Positions 9,242 through 16,778 of a stretch of DNA of 27,113 nt are shown one piece after another (the stretch's first letter is position 1; each line of letters begins with the position of its first letter). The notes beneath the pieces were generated by a model, which saw nothing but the letters and a program-made list of their open reading frames with translations, searched no databases and was not told the origin of the DNA. Source of the DNA: Prolixibacteraceae bacterium (GTDB lineage: Bacteria; Bacteroidota; Bacteroidia; Bacteroidales; Prolixibacteraceae); assembly GCA_003457135.1 (NCBI GenBank), contig DMSQ01000090.1, positions 1 to 27,113 on the forward strand, given 5' to 3'. A program made the translations under genes and the position numbers.

Positions 9242-10339
9242 TTATTTCGCAATTATTTTCAAAATTAATTGGCCAGCTTCTCCTCTTCCATAAAATGGTA
9301 GCTGTTTTTGAGGTACAATAAAGTTCTCAAAGGCGAAAGCAATCTTGTTTGCATCAGAACCTACTAGTTCGTTCCAACCACTTTCAACGGTTTCTACCCA
9401 TTCTGTTTGTTCGCGCAATGTTATGCATGGCTTTTGCAAAAAATAAGCTTCCTTCTGTATTCCACCTGAATCGGTAATTATGCAATTACAATTAATCTCC
9501 ATTTCAAGCATTTCAAGATATCCAACCGGATCGATTATACTAACATTGGAGTTGAATTTTAAATCGAGTTCTAATATTTTTTTTCTGGTACGGGGATGCA
9601 GGGGCAGGATAATGTTTGTCCCTAAATCATTAAATGCACTAATGATGTTGGCTAATTTTTCTGGATTATCCGTGTTTTCGGCACGATGAACCGTTGCAAG
9701 CGAATAACTTCCTTTTAGTATTTCAGATGTATGCCCATTTAAATTATTTAACCTGAAATTACCTTTAACTTTTTCAGTTTGCAAAATCTGACGATAAAAA
9801 AGCGATGCATCAAGCATGATATCGCCAACAATATGAACGCCTTGGTTAATCCCTTCGTTTGCCAGATTTTTAACCGCAACCTCAGTAGGACAAAATAGCC
9901 ATGTGGAGAGATGGTCTGTTAAAATACGGTTTTGTTCTTCAGGCATTAGCTTGTAAAAGCTTCTTAATCCGGCTTCGATATGCGCCACAGGTATATGCAA
10001 TTTGGATGCGGCCAAAGCCCCAGCCAAAGTAGAATTGGTGTCTCCGTATACGACTACCAAATCAGGTTTCAGGTGAATTAATTCTTTCTCGATCTGTATG
10101 AGCATTCTCCCAGTCATTTCGCCATGTGTACCTCCACCAATATTTAGATGAATATCCGGTTTGGGTATTTTCATGTCAGTGAAGAAAATTTCAGACATGT
10201 TGGCATCGTAGTGCTGACCGGTGTGGATAAGTGTTTCACAAAACTTATTTTTCCACTCCTCACTCCGGATTAACCGGCTCAGAACCGCAGCTTTAATAAA
10301 TTGTGGCCTGGCGCCAACAATGGTGACAATGTGTTTCAT
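9242..10339 (-). CDS. wecB: UDP-N-acetylglucosamine 2-epimerase (non-hydrolysing)
   Basis: A 365-residue WecB-family enzyme that interconverts UDP-GlcNAc and UDP-ManNAc (or does the same on a modified UDP-HexNAc) through a 2-acetamidoglucal intermediate. Recognisable motifs are GARPQFIKAA at 9-18, HTGQHYD at 39-45, YGDTNSTLAGALAA at 98-111, HIEAGLRSF at 120-128, MPEEQNR at 132-138, HPRTRKKI and TDSGGIQKEA. The catalytic acidic residues and the UDP-binding histidine lie in these blocks. It starts 16 bp after the WlbA-like dehydrogenase gene, so the pair may act on one sugar, as WbpB and WbpI do in diacetamido-mannuronate synthesis (inference). It is clearly distinct from the CapG-type epimerase at 15517-16650. 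Confidence 0.93.
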   Translation of the reverse strand: MKHIVTIVGARPQFIKAAVLSRLIRSEEWKNKFCETLIHTGQHYDANMSEIFFTDMKIPKPDIHLNIGGGTHGEMTGRMLIQIEKELIHLKPDLVVVYGDTNSTLAGALAASKLHIPVAHIEAGLRSFYKLMPEEQNRILTDHLSTWLFCPTEVAVKNLANEGINQGVHIVGDIMLDASLFYRQILQTEKVKGNFRLNNLNGHTSEILKGSYSLATVHRAENTDNPEKLANIISAFNDLGTNIILPLHPRTRKKILELDLKFNSNVSIIDPVGYLEMLEMEINCNCIITDSGGIQKEAYFLQKPCITLREQTEWVETVESGWNELVGSDANKIAFAFENFIVPQKQLPFYGRGEAGQLILKIIAK

Positions 10340-10355
10340 TATTTGTGAATTCTGA

Positions 10356-11252
10356 TTAAATTTTTCTTAAGTCGCTTACGATCTGAATGCTTTTCCGGGC
10401 ATCTTCGATACCAAAGCCTTTTCCAGCGAGGATATCTTTATAACTCATGGTGTGCAAATCGGTGAACCCATCACTAAATTCCAGTTCCTGTCCCTCTATG
10501 TTGATTTGCCGAAAAGTGCGTTTATTAGCTATTATTGCCTCTGAAGGAAGATCTTTTTCATCGACACTCAAAAACCAATTTACATTGGCGTTTTCAAAAT
10601 AAAGTTTGCCTCCTGCTTTTTCTGGTTGATTTATCTCCAGTTCCAAACCTTTGAATTCACCAAATATCCAACCCAACATATCAAAAAAATGTACCCCAAT
10701 GTTCGTGGCCACTCCACCGCTTTTTTGCACATTACCTTTCCATGAAATAAAATACCACTTGCCACGGCTGGTAATATAGGTAAGATCAACATTGTACACT
10801 TTATCTTTTGGGTTATTTATTATTTGCTTTTTTAACTGTTGTATGGCTGGATGCAGTCGTAATTGCAGAATGGTATAAATTTTCTTGCCAGTTTCTCGTT
10901 CAATTTCTTGTAAAGCATCTATATTCCACGGATTGAGAACCAGTGGTTTTTCACAAATGGCATGGGCCCCGTTTCGCAAAGCCATGCGGATATGTGAATC
11001 GTGCAAGTAATTTGGTGAACAAATACTAACGAAGTCAATTTTATTTATTTCTTTTCTACGCAACTTGTCCATATGCCGATCAAATCGTTCAGGTTCAGTA
11101 AAAAAATCAGCATTAGGGAAATAACTGTCAATAATCCCAACACTGTCGTTTAAATCAAGAGCAGCAACCAGATTGTTTCCCGTTTCTTTTATGGCTTTCA
11201 TGTGGCGAGGAGCAATATAACCTCCGGCACCTATTAATCCAAAATTATACAT
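10356..11252 (-). CDS. Gfo/Idh/MocA oxidoreductase, WlbA/WbpB-like
   Basis: A 298-residue NAD(P)-dependent sugar dehydrogenase. The N-terminal Rossmann motif is GAGGYIAPRHM at 8-18, ICSPNYLH at 77-84 is the nucleotide-edge motif, and CEKPL at 100-104 holds the conserved E-K-P lysine. SGGVATNIGVHFFD near 178-191 is the active-site block, with Asn184 and His188. The overall pattern matches WlbA/WbpB, which oxidise C3 of UDP-GlcNAcA before transamination. The 2-epimerase follows directly. However, no matching UDP-GlcNAc 6-dehydrogenase, PLP aminotransferase or partner acetyltransferase is visible upstream in the window, so either these lie elsewhere or the substrate differs. It is the first gene of the operon; the upstream 285 bp hold any promoter. 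Confidence 0.82.
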   Translation of the reverse strand: MYNFGLIGAGGYIAPRHMKAIKETGNNLVAALDLNDSVGIIDSYFPNADFFTEPERFDRHMDKLRRKEINKIDFVSICSPNYLHDSHIRMALRNGAHAICEKPLVLNPWNIDALQEIERETGKKIYTILQLRLHPAIQQLKKQIINNPKDKVYNVDLTYITSRGKWYFISWKGNVQKSGGVATNIGVHFFDMLGWIFGEFKGLELEINQPEKAGGKLYFENANVNWFLSVDEKDLPSEAIIANKRTFRQINIEGQELEFSDGFTDLHTMSYKDILAGKGFGIEDARKSIQIVSDLRKI

Positions 11253-11537
11253 TATAATATTTTTTTAATGTTCGAGTTATTTGGGTAAGCGTCATTCTAT
11301 ATGATATCTTTCATGCCATAAATAATACATCCACTATCTTTATGATCCTTCAAATTAAAAATTCACATTTACTAATTGAATTTTCGTGTGCGCTACTGCT
11401 AAAATAATTGCTGCATAAACCACTTCGACCCCGGCTGGTGCAGTCCCGATGGCGATCGTGAATGCAATCTGTATCCCTTATCAGGAGTTTTGGAATTCGT
11501 TCAAATATTTACACCAGTATAATTCCAGGCAGTCTTT
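11253..11537. other. Intergenic region, likely holding the operon promoter; one decayed repeat
   Basis: No ORF is supported here. The segment 11433-11494 (GGCTGGTGCAG, then TGCAATCTGTATCCCTTATCAGG) resembles a diverged copy of the repeat family found at 22391-22445 and 23491-23545. A minus-strand promoter for the operon starting at 11252 should lie in this gap, but I could not identify a convincing Bacteroidetes -33/-7 pair. Confidence 0.4.
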
Positions 11538-12620
11538 CTATCTTAAGTACCATTTGGAATATTTTAACCTTCTGTAAACATACAATCTCTCATTAGTATT
11601 AAAAATAGCCTTTAGAACCCGGATGGAATATCGTTTTCCAATTTTTAAAGATATATAGGTATTGTGTATTCTAACATAAGTTAAAGCCAATTCATACTTT
11701 AAGCAAAACCATTTAGCCGATCTGGGTTCGCTAGTGTAAAACTTGTTTGGTATATCCAATACCCGTTGAGCAAATACCAACCACGAAATAGCTTTCTTTC
11801 GGTATCCAGTCTGGTCAACCAAGGAGGTAACATCTATTCGTTTGGAGAGCAGGTATAAATCGTAGAGTCCACGGAAGCTTGATTGTTTATAGGCATAGCC
11901 CCGGTCTTCCAGTTGGTCGTGTATAAAGGTATGGATCAGTTTGTGTTCGTCGGAAGGTACGTACAATCCGGGTTTTTCGGGTACTGCTTTCTGGTCTCTT
12001 AAGACAACTCCGGCGTTATACTGGCCTGTATGTTCATGTCGAACTGGCAACCAGTGAATTTCAACAGGAGCAATTTCACCTTCTTTGCAAAGGCTGGGGT
12101 AATGTTTTCGGCTTTTTAAATCTGTATAATAAATTTCATCATGCTTATAACCTTTGCCTTCTAAAATTGCGGCTGTGCGGAAATAATCTTCCTCTTTCAC
12201 CAGAAAATCAATATCGCCAATCATCCGTTCGCCCACATCGCTGTAGATTCCGTCGAGCAGGTTGGCAGCGCCTTTCAGGAAAACCGGCTGTATGTTTTCT
12301 TTGTTTAATACGGCGGTAATGTCGTCAATCTGCCGGAGGATTTGCTGGTTGCGTTCGCGGTTGAGGTCATAAATTTCTTTGAATGCCTGGATAAAATCTT
12401 CGGGCAGATATTTCAGGATATCGTGTGCTTTCAGTTTAAGATAGATGGCCGGAATAATGAGATGGTCGCTGCAGAGCTGTATGAAATTTTGAATTTTGAA
12501 TGTTGAATTTTGAATGTTGCGGGCATCCGCGAACAGTTCAATCACCCGTTCCCTGAATAGAGGATGTTCATCGAGCGCGAGGCAATGACCGGTGAAATAA
12601 AAGAGTTCCTTATAGGTCAT
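11538..12620 (-). CDS. NTP_transf_5-type nucleotidyltransferase, copy A (full length)
   Basis: A 360-residue protein of the uncharacterised nucleotidyltransferase family NTP_transf_5 (Pol-beta fold). Key sites are FLKGAANLLDG, then ERMIGDIDFLVKEED, whose D-I-D supplies the two metal-binding aspartates, and VEIHWLP as the likely third strand. These are followed by a helical C-terminal half with SDEHKLIHTFIHDQL. Homologues are common in Bacteroidetes polysaccharide and peptide-tailoring loci, but their reaction is not established to my knowledge. This is one of two intact copies; copy D at 20029-21141 is the other. Residues 35-44 are encoded by a 7-bp tandem repeat with four units. The ATG is shared with the other copies (MTYKELFYFTG). 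It lies between the MNT-HEPN pair and the polysaccharide operon. Confidence 0.85.
   Translation of the reverse strand: MTYKELFYFTGHCLALDEHPLFRERVIELFADARNIQNSTFKIQNFIQLCSDHLIIPAIYLKLKAHDILKYLPEDFIQAFKEIYDLNRERNQQILRQIDDITAVLNKENIQPVFLKGAANLLDGIYSDVGERMIGDIDFLVKEEDYFRTAAILEGKGYKHDEIYYTDLKSRKHYPSLCKEGEIAPVEIHWLPVRHEHTGQYNAGVVLRDQKAVPEKPGLYVPSDEHKLIHTFIHDQLEDRGYAYKQSSFRGLYDLYLLSKRIDVTSLVDQTGYRKKAISWLVFAQRVLDIPNKFYTSEPRSAKWFCLKYELALTYVRIHNTYISLKIGKRYSIRVLKAIFNTNERLYVYRRLKYSKWYLR
12489..12516 (-). repeat. Intragenic heptad array, 4 units, in copy A
   Basis: Four 7-bp units on the plus strand: TTGAATT, TTGAATG, TTGAATT, TTGAATG. The array ends exactly 104 bases inside the start codon of copy A, the same offset as in copies D and E. 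Four units (28 bp) keep the frame open and encode the N-I-Q-N-S-T-F-K-I-Q stretch. Confidence 0.9.
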
Positions 12621-12626
12621 GGGGAA

Positions 12627-12761
12627 TCTTGAATGATGAGTCTTGAGTCTTGAATGATGAAGGGTTGTGATTGTTGCGATTGTTGCCTTCGACTGCTTCG
12701 CGCTCAGGCACCAGTAAATTGTTGTGATTGTTGTGATTGTTAATCTTTAATCTTTAATCGT
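12627..12761. repeat. Intergenic heptad tracts plus a TTCGACTGC...GGCACC element
   Basis: Just upstream of copy A, 12627-12661 is five 7-bp units (TCTTGAA, TGATGAG, TCTTGAG, TCTTGAA, TGATGAA). 12686-12712 is a short GC-richer element (CCTTCGACTGC, ending GCTCAGGCACC) related to the insert inside copy G at 25239-25341. 12741-12761 is another 7-bp tract (TAATCTT, TAATCTT, TAATCGT). No coding potential is visible between 12621 and 12792. Confidence 0.7.
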
Positions 12762-12792
12762 TAAATGGTTAATTGTTGACGTTTACCAGCTA

Positions 12793-13185
12793 TTATTCTG
12801 CATTGATATATGCATTTATTTTCTCAACCACATTCTCTGCAAGTATAAAGAATTGTTCAACTTCTGGTCTCGAAGGCATTACATATCGTGGTCCCGGATA
12901 ACGATCGGTTTCATAATAATCACTGATTGTGATAATATCGTCAATAACAAGTTCTTCAAAACCAATTTTTTCACTGACAAAATTATACAATATTGGCAAG
13001 GCATGGGTCCTTGGGATACTTATTCCATAAAATGCATAAATAGCCTTAAATGCTTTTTCAATTGATTGCTGCAATTCAATCGCGATACTATCTGTAAAAT
13101 GATTTTCACGCAACAAAAGCCTTGCTGTTTCGAGGTTACGGTTTGCCAACTGTAGCCATTCAAGCGCATAAGATTTATTAGGCAT
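12793..13185 (-). CDS. HEPN-domain protein of an MNT-HEPN module
   Basis: A 130-residue all-helical HEPN protein (PF05168-like). It has WLQLANRNLETARLLL at the first helix, IAIELQQSIEKAFKAIYAFYG at the second, IPRTHALPIL, and the late YPGPRY block typical of this branch. I take the ATG at 13185 rather than a start 15 codons upstream, because it overlaps the stop of the MNT gene by 8 bp and gives the same 130-residue length as the second HEPN protein at 25700-26092. HEPN proteins paired with minimal nucleotidyltransferases are often toxin-antitoxin partners; the R-x4-6-H RNase motif of HepT toxins is not evident here, so nuclease activity is uncertain. Confidence 0.85.
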   Translation of the reverse strand: MPNKSYALEWLQLANRNLETARLLLRENHFTDSIAIELQQSIEKAFKAIYAFYGISIPRTHALPILYNFVSEKIGFEELVIDDIITISDYYETDRYPGPRYVMPSRPEVEQFFILAENVVEKINAYINAE

Positions 13186-13501
13186 AAATAATCCTTCCGT
13201 TCGAATAAATTTCCTGATAGAATAAATCACCCATTGAGATCCTTTCTTTTATGCGCAATTCATTATCAACGTGAATGTCGAATGAATAATTAAGATTACC
13301 CAGTTTATGCCATAAAGCTTTTTTCAGCAAAAGCCTAAAATCACGGGTTTCGGTTTCAGGAATATCCTTTATAACCAGAAGGTCAATATCACTATATTTA
13401 TTTGGGATTCCATACGCGTATGAACCAAAAAGAATAATTTTTTCGATTCCGTACAGTTTTAAAATAGCTGTTATTTCTGATAGAATTTTTTCTATTTCCA
13501 T
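13178..13501 (-). CDS. Minimal nucleotidyltransferase (MNT) partner
   Basis: A 107-residue Pol-beta-fold minimal nucleotidyltransferase. ILFGSYAYG followed by SDIDLLV is the G-S-x10-D-x-D active site, and FDIHVDN supplies the likely third acidic residue. In known MNT-HEPN pairs the MNT protein neutralises its HEPN partner, in some systems by AMPylating it. The gene precedes and overlaps the HEPN gene. It follows the truncated copy B of the NTP_transf_5 gene by 88 bp of apparently non-coding DNA. It is intact, with normal length. Confidence 0.87.
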   Translation of the reverse strand: MEIEKILSEITAILKLYGIEKIILFGSYAYGIPNKYSDIDLLVIKDIPETETRDFRLLLKKALWHKLGNLNYSFDIHVDNELRIKERISMGDLFYQEIYSNGRIIYA

Positions 13502-13589
13502 TGATTGGAATTTTAGAATACAAAGATAGTGTAATACATGGGAAATACTTCAAATCAGCAACGTAGATTCAAGTCACAAATGCGACAAA

Positions 13590-14054
13590 TCAATTCAAAG
13601 CTGCAAAAAATATCTTAGATGGGGTGTGAAACTTCAATTTTTCTTCCTTCACCAGAAAATCAATATCGCCAATCATCCGTTCGCCCACATCGCTGTACAG
13701 GCCATCGAGCAGGTTGGCAGCGCCTTTCAGGAATACCGGCTGCATGTTTTCTTTATTGAGTTCTGCGGTAATGTCGTCAATCTGTTTCAGGATTTGCTGG
13801 TTGCGTTCGCGGTTCAGGTCATAAATTTTCTGAAATTCCTGCGTGAGTTCTTCAGGAAGAAATTCCAATAAACCGTGTGTTTTGAATTTAAGATAGATGG
13901 CCGGAATAATCAGGTGGTCGCTGCAGAGTTGTACAAAATTTTCTAAATCGGCGCCTTCAACCTGAAACCGTTCAATCACTTTTTCCCTGAATTCAGGATG
14001 TTCATCGAGCGCAAGGCAATGGCCGGTGAAGTAGAAAAGTTGTTTATATTTCAT
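13590..14054 (-). pseudogene. NTP_transf_5 copy B, 5' fragment
   Basis: Homology to copies A and D runs from the ATG at 14054 through GDIDFLVKEE (to about 13641), after which the reading frame continues for about 17 unrelated residues (ending IFFAALN). The catalytic D-x-D is present but the whole C-terminal half is missing, so the product should not be functional. This copy is the most diverged and, unlike the others, has no heptad array: residues around 30-40 read FQVEGADLENF instead of the repeat-encoded stretch. It may therefore show the ancestral form before repeat insertion. The MNT-HEPN module begins 88 bp downstream. Confidence 0.8.
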
Positions 14055-14059
14055 AATGC

Positions 14060-14152
14060 ACGAATTGCACTAATTAAGACGAATTGCACTAATTAGGACG
14101 AATTATCCGCCAGAGGTCGGACAGGCATGAATTTCCTTCGACTTAACTCAGG
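14060..14152. repeat. 19-bp tandem repeat and remnant of GC-rich element
   Basis: 14060-14078 and 14079-14097 are two 19-bp units beginning ACGAATTGCACTAATTA, followed by a partial third unit to 14105. After this come CCGCCAGAGGTCGGACAGG and TTCGACTTAACTCAGG, which look like decayed members of the CCTGCCCGCC palindrome and the TTCGACTGC element families. The repeats lie directly upstream of copy B's start. No gene is visible from 14055 to 14186. Confidence 0.65.
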
Positions 14153-14186
14153 AACCAACGAATTGCACCACGAATGAATGGTTGGT

Positions 14187-14594
14187 TTATGGCTTCAACT
14201 GATCTTCGAATTGTTTAAGTGTTACCGCATTAAATCCAAATTTCGGTGCCTGGTCTAAAATTCGTTTGTCGCCAGTTACCAATAATGCTGCCTTTGATGT
14301 TTGATAAAGATCTATCAAATAATTATCTTTTTTATCAGTCAGATAGTCAGATTTCATTTCAATGAAACGGCAAAGCTTGATGAGAATTTTAATAGCTTCT
14401 TCGATATCTTGCTTGCTTACATATCTTCTGAATTTTTCTCTTTGAAGTACTTCACTGATTTCAGTAATAAGATTGTTACACGTTACAATGTCGAGTTTAT
14501 TACTTAAAATTATATTGGCGAGCATATCATATCTCCTTGAAAGGAGGTAACTTATCCAGATATTTGTATCAAGAATGATAATATTCCGCGTCAT
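14187..14594 (-). CDS. PIN-domain toxin (COG1569-like)
   Basis: A 135-residue PIN-domain protein. IILDTNIWISYLLS at the N-terminus carries the first catalytic Asp, LITEISEVLQREKF the conserved Glu, DKKDNYLIDL the third acidic residue and LLVTGDKRIL the fourth. This is the four-acid Mg-dependent RNase site of type II toxins of the putative TA toxin, PIN family. The gene overlaps the 76-residue upstream gene by 4 bp (ATGA), the usual antitoxin-toxin arrangement. All catalytic residues are present, so activity is plausible. The pair lies between copies B and C of the NTP_transf_5 gene. Confidence 0.88.
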   Translation of the reverse strand: MTRNIIILDTNIWISYLLSRRYDMLANIILSNKLDIVTCNNLITEISEVLQREKFRRYVSKQDIEEAIKILIKLCRFIEMKSDYLTDKKDNYLIDLYQTSKAALLVTGDKRILDQAPKFGFNAVTLKQFEDQLKP

Positions 14595-14821
14595 TTTTTT
14601 TCAGTTCTGTATTCCGAAACTTCGGCAACAATACTATCTATGTCAAATGTATTTTCTTTAATACTTTCTGAAAGTTGTTTGGACCGATATACCAATGTTT
14701 CTTTCTCCAGCTCCTTTTCAATTTTTACTTTGTCCTGAATTGGAAGTGATTTAATGAGTTTTAACAGGTCATTAAAATAGAAGGGGATGTTGTAAGCTTT
14801 GCTGTATTCCTGTGTTTTCAT
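14591..14821 (-). CDS. Likely antitoxin of the PIN toxin
   Basis: A 76-residue, highly charged and largely helical protein, translationally coupled (ATGA) to the PIN gene. The first half (FYFNDLLKLIKSLPIQDKVKIEKEL) resembles the N-terminal part of small proteins that precede PIN toxins in Bacteroidetes and cyanobacteria; the C-terminal half (SIKENTFDIDSIVAEVSEYR) would be the toxin-wrapping tail. The assignment rests on position and size rather than on a recognised DNA-binding motif. Confidence 0.7.
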   Translation of the reverse strand: MKTQEYSKAYNIPFYFNDLLKLIKSLPIQDKVKIEKELEKETLVYRSKQLSESIKENTFDIDSIVAEVSEYRTEKK

Positions 14822-15104
14822 GCTATATTATTTACACCAAAGTTAAAAAAATATTGCGAACCATGTCCCTTTTCAACAAGTTGGCTGTGGATAAAGGAAC
14901 AGGTTGTATGTTTTCCTTATTTAATACAGTGGTAATATCGTCAATCTGTTTCAGGATTTGCAGGTTGCATTCGCGGTTCAGGTCATAAATTTTCTTAAAT
15001 TCCTGCGTGAGTTCTTCAGGAATAAAAGCCAATAAACCATGCGCTTTCAGTTTAAGATAGATGGCCGGAATAATCAGGTGGTCGCTGCAGAGCTGTATGA
15101 AATT

Positions 15105-15132
15105 TTGAATGTTGAATGTTGAATTTTGAATG
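15105..15132 (-). repeat. Intragenic heptad array, 4 units, in copy C
   Basis: Units are TTGAATG, TTGAATG, TTGAATT, TTGAATG. The array ends 143 bases inside the start, which is 104 plus the 39-bp insert, so the array is at the homologous position. Frame is kept. Confidence 0.9.
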
Positions 15133-15215
15133 TTGCGGGCATCCGCGAACAGTTCAATCACCCGTTCCCTGAATAGAGGATGGTCATCGAGCGCGAGGCA
15201 TTGGCCGGTGAAGTA

Positions 15216-15254
15216 CCTGCCCGCCGATGAGAGGCCTACCCCTTGGCAGGCGGG
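15216..15254. repeat. 39-bp GC-rich palindromic element inside copy C
   Basis: The element begins CCTGCCCGCC and ends GGCAGGCGGG, with imperfect inverted-repeat arms. It interrupts copy C after codon 7 (MTYKELF), and its length is a multiple of three, so the frame stays open. A 38-bp relative occupies the same codon position in copy G (25559-25596). Confidence 0.85.
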
Positions 15255-15275
15255 GAAGAGTTCTTTGTAGGTCAC

Positions 15276-15516
15276 CTTGGAATAATGAATTTTGATTGAT
15301 GAATGATGAATTATGAATGGAAAAAGGAAAAATGAAATGGGAAAAAGTTAAATGGTTAAATGGTTATATGGTCAATGGTTGTGGTTATTGTAATGGTTGT
15401 AAATGTTGTATTCTTCAATCGTTAATCATTAATCATTAATCTGAGTTCCAAATTCCAAGTTTCACTTTTATATACTCTTAACTGTGTTTATCAGTTCAAT
15501 CTGTGTCATCAGTGTT
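15276..15516. other. Intergenic region rich in short AT repeats
   Basis: No gene is visible. The stretch holds GAATGATGAATT-type repeats (about 15285-15320), TTAAATGG/TTATATGG repeats (about 15347-15380) and a 7-bp tract at 15417-15444 (AATCGTT, AATCATT, AATCATT, then AATCTGA). It separates the L-FucNAc cassette from copy C. Confidence 0.6.
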
Positions 15517-16650
15517 CTATTCTTCGCGCCAAACCACGCGGTTCACATAGTCAGTATAACTTAAAATAATCCGAACTACTTTATCCGAAACGTTGGGCAT
15601 GGAGTAATCGGCTACTTGTCGTAAGTTGCGGTGTTCGCCTCTTTTTTGCGTTTCAAGCATTGCCAGTCCCTGCAGAATTCGTTCAGTATTTAAACCGACC
15701 ATCATCACCGAGGCTTCTTCCATTGCTTCCGGACGTTCGTGGGCATCGCGGATATTTAAAGCCGGGAAGTTCATAATCGAGGACTCTTCGGAAATGGTTC
15801 CGCTATCCGACAACACCGCTTTGGCATTCTTTTGCAGATGATTGTAATCGTGAAAGCCTAAAGGTTTCATCAATTGGATGAGCGGATGAAACTGAATTCC
15901 CTTTTCGTTGATCTTGTTTCGGGTACGCGGATGGGTGGAAACAATAATTGGCAGATTATATTGCTCAGCAATTAAATTGAGGGTGGTAACCAGCCTGTCA
16001 AAATTTTCGGAGTTGATGTTTTCTTCCCGATGTGCCGATACTACAAAATATTTTTCCTTATCCAATGATAATCGCGTTAATACATCCGAAGCATCAATTT
16101 GTTCCATGTTCGCATTCAATACTTCGAACATCGGGCTACCGGTTTTGATGATGCGGTCGGCCGGCAAACCTTCGCGCAATAAATATTCGCGGGCAATATC
16201 GCTGTACGTTAAATTGATATCAGAGATATGATCCACAATCCTTCGGTTGGTTTCTTCCGGAACACGCTGATCGAAACAACGGTTTCCGGCTTCCATGTGA
16301 AAGATTGGGATGTGTCTTTTTTTGGCAGGAATGGCACACAAACAACTATTGGTATCGCCTAAAACCAGAAAGGCATCGGGTTGTTCCTGTTCCAGCACCG
16401 GATCGATGTTAATGATGATCTGACCAATGGTAGTTGCTGCATTTGTTCCTGCTGCATTCAGAAAATGATCGGGTTTGCGAAGCCCGAGGTCTTTAAAGAA
16501 TACTTCGTTCAGTTCGTAATCGTAGTTTTGACCGGTATGAACCAAAACATGTTCGATGCTGCTTGTTTCATCGAGCCGCTTAATCACTTCCGATAAACGG
16601 ATGATCTCGGGGCGTGTACCTACAACGGTGAGGACTTTTAATTTTTTCAT
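15517..16650 (-). CDS. capG: CapG/WbjD/FnlC-type UDP-HexNAc 2-epimerase (UDP-L-FucNAc synthesis)
   Basis: A 377-residue non-hydrolysing 2-epimerase. VVGTRPEIIRL at 9-19, HTGQNYDYELNEVFF at 38-52, LGDTNSCL at 97-104 and HMEAGNRCFDQRVPEETNRR at 118-137 are present. The GNRCF variant of the usual GLRSF is what I recall as typical of CapG/WbjD, which epimerise C2 in the last step to UDP-L-FucNAc. I chose the ATG at 16650 (MKKLKVLTVVG); the open frame extends 31 codons further upstream only because it reads through intergenic CACAGTG repeats. It follows the remains of capF and capE in the expected capE-capF-capG order. It appears intact, although both preceding genes are disrupted. Confidence 0.92.
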   Translation of the reverse strand: MKKLKVLTVVGTRPEIIRLSEVIKRLDETSSIEHVLVHTGQNYDYELNEVFFKDLGLRKPDHFLNAAGTNAATTIGQIIINIDPVLEQEQPDAFLVLGDTNSCLCAIPAKKRHIPIFHMEAGNRCFDQRVPEETNRRIVDHISDINLTYSDIAREYLLREGLPADRIIKTGSPMFEVLNANMEQIDASDVLTRLSLDKEKYFVVSAHREENINSENFDRLVTTLNLIAEQYNLPIIVSTHPRTRNKINEKGIQFHPLIQLMKPLGFHDYNHLQKNAKAVLSDSGTISEESSIMNFPALNIRDAHERPEAMEEASVMMVGLNTERILQGLAMLETQKRGEHRNLRQVADYSMPNVSDKVVRIILSYTDYVNRVVWREE

Positions 16651-16663
16651 ATTATCTTTTATT

Positions 16664-16772
16664 CCACAGTGTAACTCTGTGTTTAACTCAGTGTAACACT
16701 GTGTAATTGTTTTTTTTATGTTTTTAGTTTCACAGAGTATCACAGTGTTTGACTCAGTGTAACACTGTGTAA
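16664..16772. repeat. CACAGTG/CACTGTG hairpin repeats between capG and capF
   Basis: Two adjacent related blocks, 16664-16710 and 16728-16772, are built from ACAGTG-TAA-CACTGT hairpins and TCACAGAGTATCACAG-type words, separated by a T-rich spacer. The second block ends only a few bases from the capF stop. The same family interrupts capF at 17315-17372. In the transcript these could fold strongly between capF and capG. Confidence 0.75.
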
Positions 16773-16778
16773 CTTTTA

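Larger units (their letters stand above)
14861..15275 (-). pseudogene. NTP_transf_5 copy C, 5' fragment with in-frame palindromic insert and internal deletion
   Basis: The frame opens at a GTG (15275) where other copies have ATG, and runs to 14832. After codon 7 a 39-bp palindromic element is inserted in frame, adding PACQGVGLSSAGR. Homology then continues to NKENIQP. At about 14897 the sequence switches to one matching the C-terminal part of the other copies: 14863-14896 (CATGTCCC, then AAGTTGGCTGTGGATAAAGG) aligns with the SQLADKGH-coding region at 24767-24803. So the catalytic D-x-D region has been deleted and the ends fused out of frame. The antitoxin-PIN pair starts 10 bp after the open frame ends. 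A functional enzyme is not expected. Confidence 0.8.

Noticed and set aside
12793..13501. HepT-MntA type VII system with RNase active site
   Set aside because: The HEPN proteins here look like the PF05168 branch and I cannot find the R-x4-6-H RNase motif, so I only call MNT-HEPN.
16651..16743. 31-codon N-terminal extension of capG
   Set aside because: It reads through CACAGTG intergenic repeats. The conserved protein begins at the ATG at 16650.
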